Of a DNA stretch of 64,000 nucleotides, positions 59,237 through 64,000 are shown in pieces; position 1 is the stretch's first letter; each line of letters opens with the position of its first letter. The stretch lies in NCBI RefSeq assembly GCF_028502605.1, contig NC_079234.1, positions 4,464,001 through 4,528,000 of the forward strand, in the 5' to 3' direction. A program made the position numbers and the translations under genes. The DNA comes from Trichoderma breve (lineage: Eukaryota; Ascomycota; Sordariomycetes; Hypocreales; Hypocreaceae). The notes below the pieces were generated by a model. That model saw only the letters and a program-made list of their open reading frames with translations, had not been told where the DNA came from and did no database searches.

Positions 59237-61195
59237 CTAGATCGTCTGCGATAATGCTTGTTGAGATGCCGGAATACCACCCATCATTGTGAGCTTAGAA
59301 AGCGACAACGCCGCGTTGGGTGTGCTGAATGGTAAATCTGGGTGGTTTTCCTCGTTTAGCGTGGCAAATGATTCGGGATAGTCTTTGTCACCAGCTTCGG
59401 TGCCTATCCCAGAATCTTCAGTGTGATCTCTCCTGTAACTCAAGCCACGATCCTTTGTTACAAAGTCTCCGTTGGCGTCTCCGAAATCGAATACGGACGT
59501 TTGCCCGAGGGGGTGAGATGCGGCGTCATCTTTCGTTTGGGCGGCGCGAGTGCTAGGTAAACCTTTGGAAAGGCGACTAACCTGCCGGCTGAGTTCCATT
59601 ACTTGCGCTTCCAATGCTATTCGAGCAGCACGATCGTTCTCCATTGTTGTCAGGAGTGTATTGTAAGTTTCGTGATCCATTAGGAATGATCCAGTAGGGA
59701 AGGATTTGGAAAGCGTAGGGAGACTGGACGCAAGCGCCGGTCGCTCAGGGGTGGCAAACATGGGCTGCTTTGTTGCTTGTTGGCTTGCTGATCGTGCATA
59801 GATCGGTATCTCGCCAAACGAGAGTCTGGAAGTCCCAGAAAACTGAGCAGAAGAATGAGAAGATGGACGAACTGCCGTTGCAAAGGTAGATGGCCACGCA
59901 GGCGCAGGCGGCGCTAATCGTTCCGAGACATCGTCTGGCAATCCAGCAACTGGAGTTGCTTGGCGGGCATGCGTTAGAAGGCCTTCCACCAAGCTTAAAC
60001 GATTCTCGACTTGGCCAATTCGCGTCTCAAGATTCACGGCATCTGTAATTTTCATGCTCGTGCCGGCAAACTCTGTCATGTAAGGGATGTTGCTAAAGGT
60101 AAAAGGCTTAACAGGTGAGTCAATTTCATCCGGCAACTCTGCTTCATCATCAGTCTTAGACTCGTCGTCTGATTTGTCGCTAATGAAGGTGGCCCGCCGG
60201 TCCTCGCCATCTGGCGCCGTTGATGATATAGGGGATGCGGGTTCTTGGTCGTAGCTTTCTCGCCACCCGCGAGGAATCTCGTCGCTGCGCCGCCGTGTAA
60301 TGCTTGGGGCTGGAGTGGTTTCGATTAAAGGGATAAACGACAGGCTCCTAGACCGGCGTTTAAGACCCGTCGTAATAGCACGGCCAATCTCTTCGGGATC
60401 ATGGCTATCATCAACCAGCCTGCTTCCCCAGTCCTGAGTGCTGGCAGGACGCGGAGTCAGTCCCGTCGGCTTTACCCAGCGAGCACTGGCCGGGTGAGCA
60501 TCGCTGCCAGTTCCGGTGCGCCTTCTTACGTGGCCACTGAAGTCTTGGTTGACGGGGCTGCGCGCACTTCGGATGGCCATCACATCCTCGGGACCAACAG
60601 AATGAGACCGTAACGCCCGATCATATTCAGAAACGGGAATGGGTTCAGAGATTTTCGTAGGTGGGCTCCGGGCAGGAGAAGTGTTATTCACGGGATCCTG
60701 TTTGGTTGCATCAGTAAATCATCTATAACGAGGATAGCGGCTCCCTGATGAAGTGACTGATGCACTTACACTGTACTGCTCGTTTTGCCTATCCTCCTCC
60801 GAACCTGCTGAAGCCAGGCCTGTCTTGGGTCGGGGTCCCTTCTTGCGGCCAAATATTCTGCTAAAGGCCGTTCGGAGAACTGACCGAGATCGCTCAGGTG
60901 TGAAGGAAATGCGGCGGCGGGAAAATTCCGCTGACGGTCGTGAGGTATCCATGGAGGGTTGCGTGATGTTGGCGTGTTGAGGCATGTACCCGGAAAAGCT
61001 CACGTCTTGTGGTCTAATAGACAGCTCCTTGTCCAAGGGATCTGATATGGGTATCGGGCTTGAGATTTGGGCCCGAATTATCCTAGAGCTGGTCTGAGAG
61101 CGAACTTTGGGGTTGTTATTGCTGTTGATAGCTGCGGCGCTTGACGACCGGGGCATACCCTGGGGTGGCAGAGGTGTTGAAGATGCTCGGTGCAT
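59237..61195 (-). CDS. Ser/Pro/Arg-rich fungal protein of unknown function (628 aa)
   Basis: Exons 60770-61195 and 59237-60697 flank a 72-bp intron (GTAAGT, CTGAT-type branch, CAG), in phase 0, and give 628 residues. The start chosen is MHRASSTPLPPQG; upstream in-frame sequence is hydrophobic leader-like noise from the 5' untranslated region. The protein is mostly disordered, with phospho-site-like motifs (RRRISFTPERSRSV, RSRSLSFIP). Ordered segments are likely only around LETRIGQVENRLSLVEGLL and a coiled coil, TMENDRAARIALEAQVMELS, then RQVSRLSKG. The basic patch SRIFGRKKGPRPK could bind nucleic acid or membrane. I do not recognise a family. Confidence 0.75.
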
Positions 61196-64000
61196 CTTTA
61201 TTTGCAAAGTTGTTGAGAAATATGGAAATTCGAATAAAACAGAGTCAAGGAAAAAAAGGAAAATAAATAGATGAGAGTTATCAGAAATAAGAGAGAAGGT
61301 TGAATGAGTGTCGAGAATTGTTTGGGAGAGAAAGCACGGATGACAATGGTGAGAAGCTTCGACAGCGGTGGTGAGAAGCTTCGACAGCGGCAGGAAACCA
61401 TGGACCCAGAGAGTTTGCTTTTTACTTCTTCGCTGTCGTCCGCCCAGGCAGGAGCTCCCGGACCAGATGATGGAAGCTTCGGATTCTCCGTGTTCTACCA
61501 ATGTTAAATTTGGCGTCAGTGAGGCCGGCTGACCATGTCGGTTCAAGCAGAGGCCGTTTTTAGTCCTCGGTTCTTGGATCGTCTACCAGGTTACAAGCGC
61601 TGCGATGAGAGTAAACTTGGTCCAGGCGTTTGTCGAAGCGTCCTGTGCGGTAGCCGCGGGGCAGAAGGAAACAGCAGTAGCAAAAGATAAAGGAAATAAT
61701 AGTATCACAATTAAAACGAGGGACACGAAATAACGTCAGTGCGATCTGGCCAACGGCGCCATGGCCCAGTCGCTATAAGAAATGGAGTTGTAAAAGTTGA
61801 AGTGCCACAAAGGTGTATGGAGCAGCAATGAGATCGATTGCTCGCGGCCACGGCCGGGGCGAATTCCTTTGTGTAATAGGCCTTGGGAAGACGGAGGATG
61901 AAACACAATGGCGCCCTGGCCGTATTTTAACGGAGCCCCCAGATGGCCCCGAGCTGCAGCCAAGCTAGCGAGGGATTGGGATCGAAGCACGCCGAGGCGC
62001 ATAGCTTGAAACGCCCAGGAAGGGCAGGTCAGAAACACGCTATCCGTGGTCAAAGAGCCACCCAAGATATGAAGCGTATGGAGTACGGAGTACCGGTATC
62101 AGGACGGCCGCTCTGGTTCCCTCTACGGAGGACTGGGGTAGCAATTCCGTGCCAGGGCCCGTACAAGTACGCTCGCCGTATGTTGAGTACACTTGGTACC
62201 AGCAGCAGTAAAACCTGTAATGCAATACGGAGATCCTGGGACGCTGCCGCTACTGAACTTGTACGTACTTTACGGAGTACGGAGCACAAGCACAAACGAG
62301 AGTCGCGTGCGTGGAAATACGGCCCTCACCGGATCCAAGGATGCTGCAGCAGCGATACTGTAGCCAGGCCCCCTCCTCTGCCGTGGTGGATTGGATTGTG
62401 CTTCAACGGAACGGCCGAGGGGCAGCACACGAGTGTACTCGTACACATACAAACACAACAGACGAATCAATGGCCGGCAAGCATTGCCTCTTCATGGCCG
62501 AGACCAGCAGTCGTGCATATCGATGACGACTGGCGACTTTGCTCAACTTCGTTCGACTGGCTGGCTTGCCATGGCCGCAGCTGCCTCCAACTCGTAACGG
62601 CTCGTGCGTGCATTTTGCCCAGCAGGGCTCTCCGCCAAGAGATGCCGGCCACGTTTCTCGCAGGGGAGGGTCCATGGGGCCTCGGGATTGGACCGCACTC
62701 CGACAACAAAGAAAGGGGCTCGCGGCGGGTGCAGATTCGGTGCGTTGTCGCGGAGCCTGGGGCGGCAACATGGCGGTTTTCGCAAGCAACTGGTCGGTGC
62801 CAAAGTCGGCGACTTGACAAGGCCTCCTTGCTTTACAGGTACAAAAACCCCGTACGAATGCTTGTAAGCGACCAGACACGAACGACGCCGGGATTTCCAA
62901 TAGCGCTTGCGGTAGCAACGAGCTGTTCCAGCAGTTACTCGTAGTCGCCCAGTAGCTGCAAGGACTAGCAGGCGGCTGAAGCCGACGGGACCGCAATCAT
63001 TGACAGCCTATTGAGACCAGCAGAGCTAAAGCTGCCGCTAGTAGAGCTGCTCTTGCGTTGTGGCTTGCCAGATGGATCAAGAAAAGATGACATGATACGA
63101 GTAAGTACAAAACTCGTAACCCAGGGGGGGGGGGGGATGAAGTGAGAGACGATGATCTGCGAAGCTTCATGTCGGTGGTGAATACGTTAGGTGGGATTTC
63201 CCCAGTGCCTTAATTACAAGGTCCTACACCTGCCAGAGGTCAGTGTGAAGGAACCTGGAGAAAGGTACCATGGAACGTGCAAACAATCACCGAGCTGCAC
63301 CATGAGGATTACAAATCTGCTGGTACAAATTCCCAAGGCAGTAAAAAAAAATACTCTCCGGATACCCTCAAACTCCATTCCAAACTCCGCCACTGCTCAA
63401 TTTCACCTCCATCTCTCTTATTACCGCCTGCTGCTAATACGAGTTGAGCGTATTTGCTGTACTGTACCTGCAAGTACTCGGCCCGGCCAGCGGACTGCGG
63501 ACTAATAAAATACAGTTCAGGTACCAACGGACAGCGGGACAACACCAGCGTGTAAGCAAATCGACTCACAAATTGGCGCCAGGGTGATGTGATAACTGAC
63601 AAAATGAGCTGCGCTACCGTGCCAGATGCATGCCTGGTTCGTTCCACAGCTGCCAACGGACGTCTATCCCTTCTTCGAGGCTCTGCTCCGACCAAGCTGC
63701 AGGCTCTTTGATGCTCGAGGCACCGGCCGTTTTGTGCTTCAATTCGCGCGAGTTCCATCAAAGCAAACCTCCCCAGGAACCAAGTAAAACGAGCCCCCCT
63801 GGTCAGACCCTGCAGGCCACAAATCTCAAGGTGGAGGATGTGACTCTTCCCCGTTGGCGTTTGGAGATACCAACTCAGCAAAGTGCTTGGCAATCGCATA
63901 ACGGCCCCCAATGCCTCTTTTCTTAGCCCGTTTCATTTCCCTTTTCCCTTTTGCTTTTTGCCTTTTCCCTCTTGTTTCCTTGATCATGCGGGCACCCGAG
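61196..64000. other. 2.8-kb terminal region without a supported gene
   Basis: Left part: promoter of the 628-aa gene. It includes a 16-bp direct repeat, GTGAGAAGCTTCGACA, at about 61,349-61,388. A 333-codon plus-strand frame (61943-62944) has a composition rich in Arg, Ser, Cys and Trp and no domain signal, so I do not call it. A G13 run lies at 63124-63136. The last 80 bases are a CT-rich tract followed by ATG at 63986 (MRAPE), possibly the leader and start of a plus-strand gene beyond the window. Confidence 0.45.
63124..63136 (+). repeat. G13 homopolymer
   Basis: Thirteen G residues in non-coding sequence; the third long G/C homopolymer (13 bases or more) in the window. Confidence 0.95.

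Noticed and set aside
61943..62944. 333-codon plus-strand frame near the right end
   Set aside because: It is rich in Trp, Cys, Arg and Ser with no domain, and overlaps equally long frames on the other strand. No splice or promoter support was seen.

Overview
The window looks like nuclear DNA of a filamentous ascomycete, most likely Hypocreales and Trichoderma-like. This is an inference from protein character, short introns (about 48-110 bp) with GTRWGT-type donors and RCTRAC-type branch sites, and compact gene spacing. No rRNA, complete tRNA, transposon or CRISPR array was recognised. Exon borders were read by eye from splice signals and reading phase. For most spliced genes the exon lengths sum to a whole number of codons.

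Layout. 1-11.6 kb carries housekeeping genes: the 3' part of nucleoporin NSP1 (+), the mitochondrial ATPase inhibitor (-), a 14-3-3 protein (+), diphthamide J-protein DPH4 (-), mitoribosomal protein mL59/L25 (-) and the DEAD-box splicing helicase PRP28 (+). 11.6-26.6 kb carries valyl-tRNA synthetase (-), an unassigned mitochondrial protein (+), a 6PGDH-like dehydrogenase (-), a Yra1/ALY mRNA-export factor with eight exons (-), an Anp1-family mannosyltransferase (+), peroxisomal E2 PEX4 (-), a charged unknown protein (-) and a PRA1/YIP3 protein (-). The ELMO-domain gene (-) lies at 28.9-31.0 kb. 31.7-39.7 kb is an AT-rich accessory block: a fragmented minus-strand gene ending in a ZZ-like zinc finger, a subtilase (S8) gene broken by a stop codon and a frameshift, and an unknown gene broken in a G15 tract. 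Conserved genes resume from 40 kb: U2AF35 (+), an oxysterol-binding protein (-), a 1,115-aa unknown protein (-), tRNA-dihydrouridine synthase DUS2 (+), MICOS subunit MIC26/27 (-), mitochondrial intermediate peptidase (+) and a 628-aa Ser-rich unknown (-). The last 2.8 kb holds no gene I can support.

Themes. Several genes serve RNA processing and export (PRP28, U2AF35, Yra1, Nsp1). Others serve mitochondria (INH1, mL59, MIC26/27, MIP and probably a mitochondrial form of ValRS). The strongest new observation is an Arg-rich, acid-free extension in frame upstream of the ValRS ATG. It has no ATG but contains tandem ACG codons, which suggests non-AUG initiation of a mitochondrial isoform. The accessory block at 31.7-39.7 kb is the best place to look for an undescribed system, but its genes are damaged as given.
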